64,000 nt of DNA from Pseudomonadales bacterium (GTDB lineage: Bacteria > Pseudomonadota > Gammaproteobacteria > Pseudomonadales > Azotimanducaceae): the NCBI GenBank assembly GCA_012103505.1, contig WLWP01000001.1, positions 4,526,001 to 4,590,000 on the forward strand, read 5' to 3'. The position numbers and the translations under genes were made by a program. The notes beneath the pieces were generated by a model that ran no database searches, was not told the DNA's origin, and saw only the letters and a list, made by a program, of their open reading frames with translations. Shown one piece after another: positions 48,641 through 57,401 of the stretch; the stretch's first letter is position 1; each line of letters begins with the position of its first letter.

Positions 48641-49723
48641 CTATTGCCCCCGGTTGAGTGCTACAAAGCACCCTTCTGCATCTCGTGCCAATTCTTGTGT
48701 AAGTTCTGCGGCAGAGCACGCTCGTCCTAATCCTGCACTTTGCCCGGCCCACAGGGAGGAGAAGTCTGCAGATCCATGCCGTTCAGAGGTAGCCTTTAAG
48801 GGCGCCAATGGAGCGCCTGCGGCAGGGAAAGTTGGAGCGTCGTCTGACATTGGACCCATCTCCTCCATTATTCGGTTCATAAGGCCTCGCGCAGGTTTAC
48901 CTGAAAACAAGTTTGTCAAAGCTGTCTTATTGTCGTTTGCCTGGTGCAGAGCTTGCCTATGTAAATCTGAGATCAGTGCCTCAGGTGTAAATAGGTATGC
49001 GGTGCCTAATTGGACACCTGATGCACCTAGTGCGAAAGCAGCGGCGATGCCGCGACCATCGGCGATACCGCCAGCTGCGATCACGGGTACTGATACGGCG
49101 TCGACCACTTGAGGCACGAGCGCCATCGTCCCGGGCTGGCCGGAAATATCTGTGGCCAGGAACATGCCCCGATGACCACCAGCTTCATAACCCTGAGCAA
49201 TGATCGCATCGCAACCCATTACCTCAAGCCGTACGGCTTCTTCGACGGTGGTTGCGGAACTTAAGACCGTACAGCCACAAGCCTTCACACGATCTAGTAA
49301 TGATTTCTCGGGAAGACCAAAGTGGAAGCTGACGACATTAGGCCTGTGTTTTTCAACAACCTCACACATGGCTTCATCAAACGGTGCCCTGCTCGCAGAG
49401 GGCGCGACTTCCGAACTATCCAACTCGAGTTCTTTGTAGTATTCGGCAAAGCGATCCCGCCAGGCCGCCTCTCGTTCTGGATCGGGTGCTGCTGGCGTAT
49501 GGCAGAGGAAATTCACGTTGAACGGATTCTGGGTACGTTGACGGATGATTCCCATCTCGGCGTTCGCGTTGTCGCGGCTTAACATGCCGCACGGAAGGGA
49601 CCCCAGGCCGCCCACCTCGCTCACAGCAATCGCCATTTCCGGACCATTTGCACCAGCCATAGGTGCCTGAATTATCGGCAGCTTGATATCAAGCAGGTCT
49701 AAGAGCTTACGATTGGGCCACAT
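48641..49723 (-). CDS. Nitronate monooxygenase (FMN-dependent)
   Basis: 360 residues, TIM barrel. KLPIIQAPMAGANGPEMAIA, GGLGSLPCGML, CDAIIAQGYEAGGHRGMFL (with the catalytic-type His in GGHRG) and VPVIAAGGIADGRGIAAAFA plus GVQLGTAYLFTPEA for FMN binding. Oxidises nitronates or related nitro compounds. It is 68 nt downstream of the molybdopterin oxidoreductase gene on the same strand, so co-transcription is possible. Confidence 0.9.
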   Translation of the reverse strand: MWPNRKLLDLLDIKLPIIQAPMAGANGPEMAIAVSEVGGLGSLPCGMLSRDNANAEMGIIRQRTQNPFNVNFLCHTPAAPDPEREAAWRDRFAEYYKELELDSSEVAPSASRAPFDEAMCEVVEKHRPNVVSFHFGLPEKSLLDRVKACGCTVLSSATTVEEAVRLEVMGCDAIIAQGYEAGGHRGMFLATDISGQPGTMALVPQVVDAVSVPVIAAGGIADGRGIAAAFALGASGVQLGTAYLFTPEALISDLHRQALHQANDNKTALTNLFSGKPARGLMNRIMEEMGPMSDDAPTFPAAGAPLAPLKATSERHGSADFSSLWAGQSAGLGRACSAAELTQELARDAEGCFVALNRGQ

Positions 49724-49791
49724 GATGATCCCCTGGATTGGTATTTAAGGATCCAGCTCGATGAACCCTACTGGCGCAAATTAGGTAAAAC

Positions 49792-51822
49792 CTAGATAGG
49801 TTCAATGTAGACCTCTGTCCCATGTACGCTGGTACTTTCACCCATGTCCGTCTTGTTAGGGGTGTGCAAAAAATTGACGTTGACCCCAGTCTCCTCGATT
49901 GATGGCCACCGACCTTTGTAAGACAGTGCTGTGGCATCTGGCAGCGTGTCATCGATACCGACTGTTAGCTCGATGGTGCCAGTTTCATTGCGGACGTTTA
50001 CGCGTTGACCTTCAATCACGCCGCATCGCGCAGCTTCAATCGATGAAAGCCAAACAGTTGCTGGTCCAGCTTGAACTTGCAGGTGACTGTCATTGGCGTG
50101 GCTGTCGTTCAGCCGCCATTTGGACGACGGAGTAATCAACCTTATACGACCATCGACAGGCGCTTGGTCTGCATGTGGTATTGGGGTTCGTGGCAAACCC
50201 ATTTGCTCCGCTTTTGCTGAGGCGATTTCGATTTTGCCCGAACGAGTATTGAACTGGCCATCCGCATACATGGGCATCGGCTCATCACCCAAAAGAACAT
50301 GGCCTCGAGTTTTGAGTTCGTCGAAGTCGAAGCCTGGGTCCCACTGATTCATCATGTGTGTGATCAACGAAATGTCGTCGTCGAACAAGGCCGGCTCTTC
50401 CAACGACATCGCAGTTGCGATACGACGGAATATCTCTTGGTTTGGCAAACTTTCGCCCAATGGTTCACTGACTTTGGTTTGAGCACCCAACAACAAATTG
50501 AAGTAGCCAAACGTAATGTCGTCAAACTCCAGGAAGCTCGCTGCTGGCAGCACGATGTCAGCGAACGCTGTGGTGTCAGTAGGAAAACAGTCTAAAACGA
50601 CTGTGAACAAGTCTTCGCGACGCATTGCTTCACGCAAAGCGGTTTGATTTGGAGCTGACGCCAGCGGATTTGTGTTCCAAGCGATAAAAGCCTTGAATTC
50701 GGTCGAGTCTGACAGTCGTGTCGCGAGGTCCATATGGCTGATGCTTTTGGCTTTGGCCTTGTTTTCGGTCGTACCCAGTCGAGCGCCAGAAAGTTCACCG
50801 AGATCTATGCCAGCGAATGCTGGTGTGTAGTTGAGATAACAAAACCCAGTCCCAGGTTTGCCGATGTTTCCAGTCAACGCTGGTAATAAACCAACGGACC
50901 GCATCACATTCCCGCCCATAGATTGGCGCTGTAGCCCTTGGCCGCACCACAACATGGACGGTCCTGCCGCGTAGAGTTCAGCGGCTTGTCGAAGTGTACT
51001 TGTTGGGACACCTGTTTGTTCTGCCGTCCATTCCGGGGTACATGACGCAATTGTGGACATCACTTCCTCCGCCCCGAGCGTGAAGTTCTCAATATAGGCT
51101 TGATCAAAAGCGTCCATGGCGTGGAGTTCGTGCAAAAGTCCGAACGCTAGAGCAGCATCACTGCCAGGGCGTGGCTGGACATGTAGATCAGCCGCTGCTG
51201 CAGAATCCGTTTGAATAGGATCTATGACAACGACATTCGCCTTCGCGCCCTCTAACCAATGCTCGGCGATGTGGGGAGCGCTGTGGGATGGGTTGGCACC
51301 CCAAACAAAAATAGATGCAGCGTCCTTTGCTGTTCTTGGATCGAACCCCATTCCTGATTCACCGTACAAGAGATGCCAAGCGACATGGCCTGCGGCGTTG
51401 CAGATGGTATCTGGATCTACCTCAGAAGCACCGATTGCGGTAAAAAAACGGTTCGGAAAGAAGTGCGCGAGCAAAGAGAGCGTGCCGGAATAGTGGGTGT
51501 GGAGGATCGCTTCAGCCCCATGCTGGTCGATCACGGCTTGAAATTTTGATGCGATCTCAGCTAACGCCTCTCCCCACGAGATACGCTCGAAGGCGCCATC
51601 CCCTTTTTGCCCGGACCGTCGCAATGGGTGTTGGAGCCGAGCTTGTTTATCCTGCCAAACGCCGTTGTAGGCAACCGCACATTTACTGCAGAGACGACCA
51701 CGCGCCACGGGGTGCTCTGGGTCACCTAGAATGCGCAAAGGCTCGCCTTCCTTTTTTTCGACAAGAATGCCGCAGGCGTCGTAGCAATCACGGGGGCAAT
51801 TGGTTCGTATTAACGTAGGCAT
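49792..51822 (-). CDS. Molybdopterin-dependent oxidoreductase (DMSO reductase family)
   Basis: 676 residues. N-terminal 4Fe-4S site: Cys9, Cys13, Cys17 and Cys45 or Cys48 (NCPRDCYDACGI and GRLCSKCAV). Mo-bis-MGD motifs: FVWGANPSHSAPHIAEHW, where Ser may ligand Mo, WCGQGLQRQSMGGNVMRSVG, and the C-terminal molydopterin-binding domain with SKWRLNDSHANDSH and DATALSYKGRWPSIEETG. No Tat signal, so it is probably cytoplasmic. No electron-transfer or membrane subunit is adjacent; substrate unknown. Confidence 0.88.
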   Translation of the reverse strand: MPTLIRTNCPRDCYDACGILVEKKEGEPLRILGDPEHPVARGRLCSKCAVAYNGVWQDKQARLQHPLRRSGQKGDGAFERISWGEALAEIASKFQAVIDQHGAEAILHTHYSGTLSLLAHFFPNRFFTAIGASEVDPDTICNAAGHVAWHLLYGESGMGFDPRTAKDAASIFVWGANPSHSAPHIAEHWLEGAKANVVVIDPIQTDSAAAADLHVQPRPGSDAALAFGLLHELHAMDAFDQAYIENFTLGAEEVMSTIASCTPEWTAEQTGVPTSTLRQAAELYAAGPSMLWCGQGLQRQSMGGNVMRSVGLLPALTGNIGKPGTGFCYLNYTPAFAGIDLGELSGARLGTTENKAKAKSISHMDLATRLSDSTEFKAFIAWNTNPLASAPNQTALREAMRREDLFTVVLDCFPTDTTAFADIVLPAASFLEFDDITFGYFNLLLGAQTKVSEPLGESLPNQEIFRRIATAMSLEEPALFDDDISLITHMMNQWDPGFDFDELKTRGHVLLGDEPMPMYADGQFNTRSGKIEIASAKAEQMGLPRTPIPHADQAPVDGRIRLITPSSKWRLNDSHANDSHLQVQAGPATVWLSSIEAARCGVIEGQRVNVRNETGTIELTVGIDDTLPDATALSYKGRWPSIEETGVNVNFLHTPNKTDMGESTSVHGTEVYIEPI

Positions 51823-52013
51823 CGTTTGTTAACTTCTTACCACTGAGTTAAATGATCCTACCATGTCGAAATCTTGGAGAGATCGCGAGATCAACGTGCA
51901 TTGCTCAGCGACTATGGCAATAATCCAGTTCCCCAATTCGCAAGCAACAAGTGCGAATCGACGGACCTGGGGCAAGTACGATTAGAAATACACTCGAAGA
52001 TTGAGGGCGCAAG

Positions 52014-52652
52014 ATGCAGATCACACTTCACTATTCTCCCATCGCCTGTTCGTTAGTGCCTTATGTAGCGCTTACCGAAGCGGGTGCCGACTTCGAAGTT
52101 AAGGTCGTTAACTTCTTGAAGGGGGAGCACATGAGCCCGGATTACCTGCAGTTGAACCCCAAACACAAAGTTCCAGTACTCGTCCTAGACGGCGAACCGC
52201 TGACCGAGAACGTTGCCATCCTGCAGTGGATCGCCCGTCAATACGCTGGTGCGCAGTTGTTACCTAGGGGCAAGGATGAGTTCAGAGCGATCTCGCTAAT
52301 GTCGTGGTGTGCGTCAGGTATTCACCCAACCTTAACGCCGAACGTATTGCCCCAACGGTATTGTGATATGCCCGGATCTGAGGACGCGGTGAAGGCATGC
52401 GCGCACAAGATCATGCACGAGAATTTTACGATTGCTGAAAACTTGCTTGGTGACCGCGAATGGTTTTTCGACCACTTCACCATTCCAGACATTTACTTCT
52501 ACTGGTGCTTCCGTCGTGCTAAGCAATTTAAACTTGATGTTTCTTCGTACAAGAGTTGTAACGCACACTTCGACCGCGTGTCGCAAAGATCGAGCGTAGA
52601 AAAACTGTTGGCCTTTGAGACCGAGGCTCTCTCAAGTATTGCTCCTGGATAG
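52014..52652 (+). CDS. Glutathione S-transferase
   Basis: 212 residues. Thioredoxin-like N-domain (ITLHYSPIACSLVPYVALTE, LNPKHKVPVLVLDGEPLTEN, ILQWIARQY) and an all-helical C-domain (DHFTIPDIYFYWCFRRAKQF). S/C in IACSLVPY are in the place of the beta-class active cysteine. Conjugates glutathione to electrophiles in the cytoplasm. Start ATG 52014. A structured element follows at 52699-52757. Confidence 0.87.
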   Translation: MQITLHYSPIACSLVPYVALTEAGADFEVKVVNFLKGEHMSPDYLQLNPKHKVPVLVLDGEPLTENVAILQWIARQYAGAQLLPRGKDEFRAISLMSWCASGIHPTLTPNVLPQRYCDMPGSEDAVKACAHKIMHENFTIAENLLGDREWFFDHFTIPDIYFYWCFRRAKQFKLDVSSYKSCNAHFDRVSQRSSVEKLLAFETEALSSIAPG

Positions 52653-52698
52653 TTTATCCCGTTGCCACTTCTAAAACGTTGCTCTGAGAGCAGAAGAG

Positions 52699-52757
52699 TC
52701 CCCCGAGGACTGATTAGTTAAACCAGTCTACCCAGTTAGGCTACTGGCCTCGGGGGA
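52699..52757. repeat. Structured inverted repeat between gst and P-loop kinase genes
   Basis: TCCCCCGAGG (52699-52708) pairs perfectly with CCTCGGGGGA (52748-52757). Within the 39-nt loop, CCAGT (52723-52727) can pair with ACTGG (52743-52747), stacking on the outer stem, or GACTG (52708-52712) can pair with CAGTC (52724-52728), which excludes the former. There is no T run, so it is not a standard terminator. It lies between two convergent genes. Confidence 0.55.
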
Positions 52758-52837
52758 GTGCAAAGATTAGGTTTAAATCGACCTCAGGCAAATACGTGAA
52801 AACCACTAGTTTGTAGCGTTGCCTGCCATAACCTTGG

Positions 52838-53389
52838 TCAGATATGTTCGGCGAAATTGACCGTCTCGCGCTTTGACTCGAGCACGTGCACTTGCATAAG
52901 CGACTGACAGTGCGCTGCTAGAGCAAGATCGCGCGCGCGGACAACGTGCCGATTCCGCCAGTTGCGCCATACGATTCCCCATTCGTCCTGGATGCGCTGA
53001 GAGAAAGACTCGTCACATCCGTCGGGGAGCTGCGAGTTAGCTGGTCTACGGATGCCTCGCCGGAAGGCACGCCAAGAACAGAGCCACCAAGGTGGGGTGA
53101 GGACGATCAACGTGTCTGCGTGTTGGATGAGTAAGTCGCGGTCGACGTCATTACTGTCAACAATCCATCGATCATCGGCGAGTAAGACACGTTGTTTCTC
53201 AACGAGTTCGTCTTGTGGGACACGGATCCAGCCAGGGTTCCAGATGTGAAGATCGAGATGGATAAGGGGCAGCCCAGTCTTTGTCGCCAACAGCCGAGAC
53301 AATGTGCTCTTTCCGGCACCTGCCATGCCGGTGACCACAATACGCTCTCCAATCTCTGAATTTGTTTCAGCTTTGCTCATGCCATTCAA
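52838..53389 (-). CDS. P-loop kinase (adenylate-kinase-like / topology-modulation type)
   Basis: 183 residues (180 from ATG 53380). Walker A VVTGMAGAGKSTLSRLLA, then PLIHLDLHIWNPGWIRVPQD and RWIVDSNDVDRDLLIQHADT, TLIVLTPPWWLCSWRAFRRG, the pattern of small FlaR-like AAA kinases. A Walker-B-like HxDxH replaces the usual. It may phosphorylate a nucleotide or small molecule; the substrate is unknown. Monocistronic. Confidence 0.8.
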   Translation of the reverse strand: MNGMSKAETNSEIGERIVVTGMAGAGKSTLSRLLATKTGLPLIHLDLHIWNPGWIRVPQDELVEKQRVLLADDRWIVDSNDVDRDLLIQHADTLIVLTPPWWLCSWRAFRRGIRRPANSQLPDGCDESFSQRIQDEWGIVWRNWRNRHVVRARDLALAAHCQSLMQVHVLESKRETVNFAEHI

Positions 53390-53461
53390 ACTACGGGTCG
53401 CATTCTCGAAAGTCGAGCGGCTACTGAACTCGTGGTCTAAATCTCTGAGGGTCTTTGGTTG

Positions 53462-53529
53462 AAGAAGACTTCGACATACATGTCTAAATCTTCTTAGTTT
53501 AACGACCGAACGAGTTGGCTTAAGCCAAC
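53462..53529. repeat. Nested inverted repeats at the 3' end of the PEP-CTERM gene
   Basis: AAGAAGA (53462-53468) pairs with TCTTCTT (53489-53495), enclosing GACAT/ATGTC (53473-53477, 53480-53484). Next to it GTTGGCTT/AAGCCAAC (53514-53529) is a perfect 16-nt palindrome containing the stop codon of the PEP-CTERM gene. Together they may act as a terminator for that gene. Confidence 0.45.
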
Positions 53530-54197
53530 ACTCGTGGTCGTCGTTTGGCGTAGATCAAACAGATTGCACCTAAGAACAGGAGGCTAAGCGTACTCGGTTC
53601 GGGTACGTCAACTGTGACCGACCGAACCCTGAAGACGTCGTTCGCGCCGTCTGCCCCTATCGCGAAATGCTGATTGAAAGACAGGGCACCCAACCAGGTA
53701 TCATTAGCCAGCCCGCCAACATCGACCAAGGTCACGATGTCATCAATGACCAAGTTAAAGTCATCGTTGCCACCAAAATTGTCGAAGACGATGCTCACGA
53801 GCGTGCCCTGGATACCGCCAAAATCAAACAACAATGCCTCATCAGGTCCGTCGCCATCGAGACGATCGGCATCGTCCTCATCGCCGTCGGGTCCACCTTC
53901 ACTGTCTACGGATAAGCCCCTACTGCCGCCGTCGGTATCTACAACGACAGCTTCGGTATCATCAAAACTGTCACCAACGTCGTCGCCAAGGTCGTTTAGA
54001 TCGACACCTTTGTAGCCGTGCACGGTAAGTTGATGACCACCCAACAGACTTAGATAGTGGCGATCGTCGCCGCTCCCTTCTAACTCACCAGTGCTTTCCT
54101 CGCCGAAGTCGTAGGTGATTAGTGCAGCGTGGCCCGATACAGACATCGCCATTGTGCCCGCAAGTACGGCGGCTAAGAACGTCCTTTTAATCGTCAT
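53520..54197 (-). CDS. PEP-CTERM sorting domain protein, acidic
   Basis: 225 residues from ATG 54197; upstream codons to 54350 lack a signal. A signal peptide (FLAAVLAGTMAMSVSGHAA) precedes a very acidic, Gly/Asp-rich region (DLNDLGDDVGDSFDD, GPDGDEDDADRLDGDGPDE) and a C-terminal PEP-CTERM tail: VPEPSTLSLLFLGAICLIYA then KRRP. Sorted and cleaved by an exosortase (not in this window) and displayed or released with exopolysaccharide. It is divergent from the DUF4956-VTC operon. Confidence 0.83.
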   Translation of the reverse strand: MTIKRTFLAAVLAGTMAMSVSGHAALITYDFGEESTGELEGSGDDRHYLSLLGGHQLTVHGYKGVDLNDLGDDVGDSFDDTEAVVVDTDGGSRGLSVDSEGGPDGDEDDADRLDGDGPDEALLFDFGGIQGTLVSIVFDNFGGNDDFNLVIDDIVTLVDVGGLANDTWLGALSFNQHFAIGADGANDVFRVRSVTVDVPEPSTLSLLFLGAICLIYAKRRPRVLA

Positions 54198-54440
54198 TTT
54201 ATTTAGGCCATTAAGGCTATCAAGGTGCGGTAGCTTGGGCTCCGCGTGATCGGATGTTTCTAATTTTGTGACTTTCGTTTTCACTGTGTACCCCCAGCGG
54301 TGTGTTATGCGCGTAGGACTTTGTTGGATGCGCAAATCATTCGCACACATACAAAAAAGCTACCTTTAACTGGCATAGGATTCGAATGATTTGGGCCAAT
54401 ACGCCGGTCACACGCGTATTGTCAGAAAAATGTACCCATC

Positions 54441-55052
54441 ATGCTTGAAGGCCTAACCGCTCAATCCGCCGCTGAAAGTGCAAGCGCTCTCACGCTCGTG
54501 TTCGTCATTCTTTCTGCGTTTGTGCTCTCTACTGTCTTGGCGTATGTCTATCAAAAGACATTTCGGGGACTCTCGTACTCACGGAATTATGTCCAGTCGA
54601 TCATCTTGATTTCTATCATCGCCGCGATGGTTATACAGTCGGTTGGCGATAGCTTGGCTCGTGGGATCGGCATCATGGCCGCAATGGCCATTATTCGCTT
54701 TCGAACCAATTTCAAAGATCCTCGCGATACCTTGTTTCTATTTGCTGGGTTAGCTACTGGTATTTCTTGCGGCGCCTACGCGTTTGGAGTGGCGTTCATC
54801 GGGACCCTGGGTTTCTGCCTTGCAGCAATTCTATTGCACTACTCACCGCTTGGTCCCAATGCTTATTTTGACGGCATGCTGCGCTTTTCCACGACGCGGA
54901 TACCCAAGAGCGGACGAGCATGGATCGTATTCTCAACAAGTTTTGTCGCACCTGTTCGCTCATTACTCTGCGAGAAGCACAGCAGGGTGATCGGCTGGAT
55001 TATGCCTATCACATCAAATTGCGGCGGGGTGCCACAGAGGAACATCTGCTAG
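54441..55052 (+). CDS. DUF4956 membrane protein, frameshifted near the C-terminus
   Basis: 203 residues as read. Membrane helices are TLVFVILSAFVLSTVLAYVY, YVQSIILISIIAAMVIQ, ARGIGIMAAMAIIRFRTNFK (family core) and GTLGFCLAAILLHY. After GMLRFS (to about 54890) the frame gives unrelated residues, while the true family tail is in the next frame at 54890-55123. One missing base at about 54885-54893 explains it. DUF4956 proteins are usually encoded beside VTC polyphosphate polymerases, as here. Confidence 0.78.
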   Translation: MLEGLTAQSAAESASALTLVFVILSAFVLSTVLAYVYQKTFRGLSYSRNYVQSIILISIIAAMVIQSVGDSLARGIGIMAAMAIIRFRTNFKDPRDTLFLFAGLATGISCGAYAFGVAFIGTLGFCLAAILLHYSPLGPNAYFDGMLRFSTTRIPKSGRAWIVFSTSFVAPVRSLLCEKHSRVIGWIMPITSNCGGVPQRNIC

Positions 55053-55123
55053 GTGAACTGCGCCAGCTTTCCGGTTTGGACGGCGTTCATATCCTCATGC
55101 AAGAAGCAACGGTGGATCTATAG
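54890..55123 (+). pseudogene. DUF4956 C-terminal domain in shifted frame
   Basis: Reads HDADTQERTSMDRILNKFCR and continues LREAQQGDRLDYAYHIKLRR and GELRQLSGLDGVHILMQEAT, the soluble tail of DUF4956. An ATG at 54920 allows separate translation, but the domain normally continues the membrane part at 54441. The stop is 2 nt before the HlyD gene. Confidence 0.6.
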
Positions 55124-55125
55124 AC

Positions 55126-56193
55126 ATGTCCAATCTACTTCCCCGAGCAGTCTTTGTTTGCGCCTGGCTTGCAGCGTTAGGCACGGCAGCGTTTATCGCC
55201 GGTCAGTATTCTTCAGCCACCCAGTTTTTCGGTATCGCCGATGATCAGGAACAGACTGTCCGTTTTTCCAATCCAGTTGAAATAGTCGAAATTCGGCATG
55301 TCTCCGGTGAAGAAGTGGCGCGGGGTGATGTTGTGATGCGAGTCCGGCAGCCACTCTTGGAAGCTGATATCGCGTTTGTGCAGGAGCAACTTCAGGGTCT
55401 CAGCTTCAGCGATCGCGAAAACTCAACAACCATCGACGCACAAATCGTCAAACTCAATTCGGACTTGCGTACATCTATCGCGCAACTGGATACCGGTATA
55501 AAGAACCTTGAGGCGCGCAAACGGACGGCACGTGAATTGTTCAAAGACGCTTCAGGTGGTGCTGGTCTTGCGACCATCGACCGCGAGATCGAGTCATTGC
55601 GAGTTAATAGAAGCGCGCTCATTCGATCTACCAACACGACTGTCGCCAGCCTCCGTAGCCAACTTAGTATTGGCACCCGTCCCATAGATGCAGAAATCGC
55701 TGAACTCAGAAAGCGTTTGGACGATTTACAACGCCAGCGCCGTTCGATGACGGTCACAGCGAGTTTAAGCGGCCGCATTGGCAGTATTTTGTTCAAGGTT
55801 GGCGATACCGTGCCGCCTTATCAGCCTATCGCCACCATCCATAGCGCGAAGCCGACCTACGTTAATGGCTACATCCATGAAGCGGTGTCCAATGACATCA
55901 AGAAAAATGACACCGTGTGGGTGACATCCGTCAATCAAATGGAGGAGTCCCTGTACAAGGGTGTCGTTGAGAGCCTTGGCGCAAGGATTGTTGAGTTTCC
56001 GCTTCGACTGAAGGTCAATCCGATGGCGCAAGCGTGGGGGCGAGAAGTTGTCGTACGTCTTGAGGGACAACACGACCTGTTGCTCGGTGAAAAAGTGTCA
56101 GTACAAGCCCAGCAACCTAATCAAATAGTGCATTTGCTACGAGCCGCCCTCGCTCCGAAGCAAGCAGTTGCAGCCATCGAGGTAGATCAATGA
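55126..56193 (+). CDS. HlyD-family periplasmic adaptor
   Basis: 355 residues. One N-terminal anchor (AVFVCAWLAALGTAAFIAG), a biotinyl-like half (VEIVEIRHVSGEEVARGDVV), a long coiled coil (about 90-205), the second half RIGSILFKVGDTVPPYQPIA and a beta-barrel end. It spans the periplasm between an inner-membrane pump and an outer-membrane channel. No ABC or RND pump is adjacent; the inner-membrane partner may be DUF4956. Starts 2 nt after the DUF4956 frame and overlaps the next gene by 4 nt. Confidence 0.85.
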   Translation: MSNLLPRAVFVCAWLAALGTAAFIAGQYSSATQFFGIADDQEQTVRFSNPVEIVEIRHVSGEEVARGDVVMRVRQPLLEADIAFVQEQLQGLSFSDRENSTTIDAQIVKLNSDLRTSIAQLDTGIKNLEARKRTARELFKDASGGAGLATIDREIESLRVNRSALIRSTNTTVASLRSQLSIGTRPIDAEIAELRKRLDDLQRQRRSMTVTASLSGRIGSILFKVGDTVPPYQPIATIHSAKPTYVNGYIHEAVSNDIKKNDTVWVTSVNQMEESLYKGVVESLGARIVEFPLRLKVNPMAQAWGREVVVRLEGQHDLLLGEKVSVQAQQPNQIVHLLRAALAPKQAVAAIEVDQ

Positions 56194-57401
56194 TGTCGTG
56201 CGTAAAAATGTTAGTTGCCAAGCTCAGTTTAGCCGCAATGTTGCTTGCGTGTAGCAGTCTCATCAGCGCAGACGAAGTGGGTGCATACCTCTTTGGGGAG
56301 GATGCGAGCTACTATGAATCTGTTTTAAATCCGAGCACCAAACCTTTCCGAAAGCTTTGGATCGCAGATCCGGAAGTTAGACTTACACCGGAACAAGATG
56401 CACGTGGTTTGAATACTGAAACCTATAGTCTTCGTTTTCGCCCCACTTCCCGGCTCGAGCGAACCGCAGAACACCGACTGTTCGACATTGAAGAAGAACT
56501 GGCGGCGTTGGAGCTTGAGGACATGCTGGGTTCAATGCTGAAACAGCGTTATCTTCACATCATTGAAATCGCGGAGTACGAGGCGCTCCTAGGCATTGCT
56601 GAGAAAGAGCGCAGTCTGACGCAAAGTGAGGCGGAAACCGAAGAAAGTCGTTCCTCCGAACTTCGTTATAACGTCTCGAATTTGCAGAAAGTTCTGTTGG
56701 AGATAGAGCTTAAACAACAACACATCACCCAACTTGAAAGTCAGATTAACCGCCTACGCGCATCTACAGGAATCTCAGCTCCCGAGCTTGCCCCGCATCG
56801 AGCATCCTCCGGCGCGGCCCAACTGACCCGTAATTTGGTGACACCCGCTGGTATCGAATCAGTTCTAGACTCTGATCGGCTAAAGACATTTACCGGTGCG
56901 ATCGACCATCGTTTTGCCCAGGCGCGGTTAAAAGAGTCGAAACAGAAAAACGATCTGCAAAAGAACCGCGGCCGGTTCGGCTTGGATCTCGTAGAGCTCA
57001 GTTACGAGAACAAAGGCATAGACAGTTACAACATGACGTTTGGTTTTCGATTGCCTACGCGGGGGTATGGCGGTCGAAAGACCGCGAGAGCCTACCTTGC
57101 AGCTCAGCGGACTGCGGACTTGACTAGCAAACTAGTCAGCCAACAAACCCACAAGGCGATACAAGAGGTATACCTGGATCTTGAATCGTTTTACTTGTCC
57201 GATGACGCTCTGAAAAATTTTAGCCAACGCAGTACCCGCAGTGATCTGGCGACCGCCATAGTCGCCCAGCGACATCAACTGCTGCTCGAAGAGCGGACAG
57301 TCATCGATCACGCGAACGCTTTACGCGCGTTGGTGGAAGCGCTTGAGACGACTGGTTTGATTTACCAACGCCCCTTGATCAATTGGCTGGCTAGCCCTTG
57401 A
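56190..57401 (+). CDS. TolC-like outer-membrane channel protein (probable lipoprotein)
   Basis: 403 residues. Signal with an LLAC lipobox-like end (residues about 18-21). The rest is mostly long amphipathic helices with heptads (ELAALELEDMLGSMLKQRYL, LEIELKQQHITQLESQINRL) and short strands (MTFGFRLPTRGYGG), the TolC/OEP design, though shorter and diverged. It would form the outer-membrane exit for the HlyD protein. ATGA overlap with hlyD; TTGA overlap with the VTC gene. Confidence 0.7.
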   Translation: MMSCVKMLVAKLSLAAMLLACSSLISADEVGAYLFGEDASYYESVLNPSTKPFRKLWIADPEVRLTPEQDARGLNTETYSLRFRPTSRLERTAEHRLFDIEEELAALELEDMLGSMLKQRYLHIIEIAEYEALLGIAEKERSLTQSEAETEESRSSELRYNVSNLQKVLLEIELKQQHITQLESQINRLRASTGISAPELAPHRASSGAAQLTRNLVTPAGIESVLDSDRLKTFTGAIDHRFAQARLKESKQKNDLQKNRGRFGLDLVELSYENKGIDSYNMTFGFRLPTRGYGGRKTARAYLAAQRTADLTSKLVSQQTHKAIQEVYLDLESFYLSDDALKNFSQRSTRSDLATAIVAQRHQLLLEERTVIDHANALRALVEALETTGLIYQRPLINWLASP

